A DNA stretch of 64,000 nucleotides from Hoplostethus atlanticus (taxonomy: Eukaryota; Chordata; Actinopteri; Trachichthyiformes; Trachichthyidae): NCBI GenBank assembly GCA_034670405.1, contig JAXDDX010000054.1:2108001-2172000 (forward strand), read 5' to 3'. Within the stretch, counting starts at the first letter, position 1; each line of letters opens with the position of its first letter. The notes below the pieces were generated by a model, which worked only from the letters and a program-made list of their open reading frames with translations, made no database searches and had not been told where the DNA came from. The position numbers and the translations under genes are program-made. Shown in pieces: positions 63,789-64,000 of the stretch.

Positions 63789-64000
63789 GTAAGTAAATAG
63801 TTAACACAAGGCTAAATGTCACTTGATCCAAAATTTTTGAAACATAATTTTAAATCATTTCCTGAACTGACAGAAGTAAAGTATGTTGGTAAATGTGAGA
63901 TGGAGGTAGCTTATGAACCAGATGCATAAAGACGTCTGTCATTTTGTTTAGTATTATACAGTTCACCACACTGTTTCAAGTGTGGCAGGATTAGCTACTC

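Overview
The window is vertebrate nuclear DNA, almost certainly from a ray-finned (teleost) fish. It carries short exons with GT-AG introns, long (CA)n tracts, tRNA-derived SINEs, LINE 3' fragments and hAT-type MITEs, and the recognisable genes are vertebrate orthologues. There is no bacterial, phage or plasmid gene structure. I read exons by joining splice sites in phase; single-base edges are reliable for most internal exons and weaker for 5' ends.

Layout. 1-1565 (+): last two coding exons of a zeta-type sarcoglycan (sgcz). 1566-5719: gene-poor. 5720-14712 (-): a ttc31-family gene with TPRs plus a C-terminal RRM. 16262-20697 (-): mfsd8 (CLN7), a lysosomal MFS protein, complete in 12 exons. 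21744-35855: two tandem, highly similar units of 6.6 and 7.6 kb. Each holds a butyrophilin-like gene (+; Ig-V, Ig-C, TM, mini-exons, B30.2/SPRY) and a copy of the last exon of the neighbouring minus-strand gene. 35441-41056 (-): a multidomain nuclear gene (SET-like, C2H2-like, a domain resembling domesticated Crypton tyrosine recombinases, AT-hook, Myb-like tail). 42324-44247 (-): cntf, a helical cytokine. 46122-50566 (-): zfp91, a C2H2 zinc-finger E3 ligase. The zfp91-cntf pair is conserved with human. 50567-62596: repeat-rich, with a 2.2-kb TIR element, LINE fragments and decayed Ser/Thr-rich mucin-like ORFs. 62597-63788 (+): 5' part of a mucin-like SEA-domain gene that runs off the window.

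The genes do not form an operon-like system. The most notable items are the segmental duplication, which left an orphan terminal exon and a frameshifted second butyrophilin copy with an 822-bp internal tandem duplication; the Crypton-like multidomain gene; a 2.2-kb DNA element with near-perfect terminal inverted repeats; and a cluster of TAACGTTA palindromes at three gene starts. Several otherwise intact genes (ttc31-like, mfsd8, the Crypton-like gene) each need removal of exactly one base to stay in frame. This may mean residual assembly indels, and it should temper any pseudogene claim.
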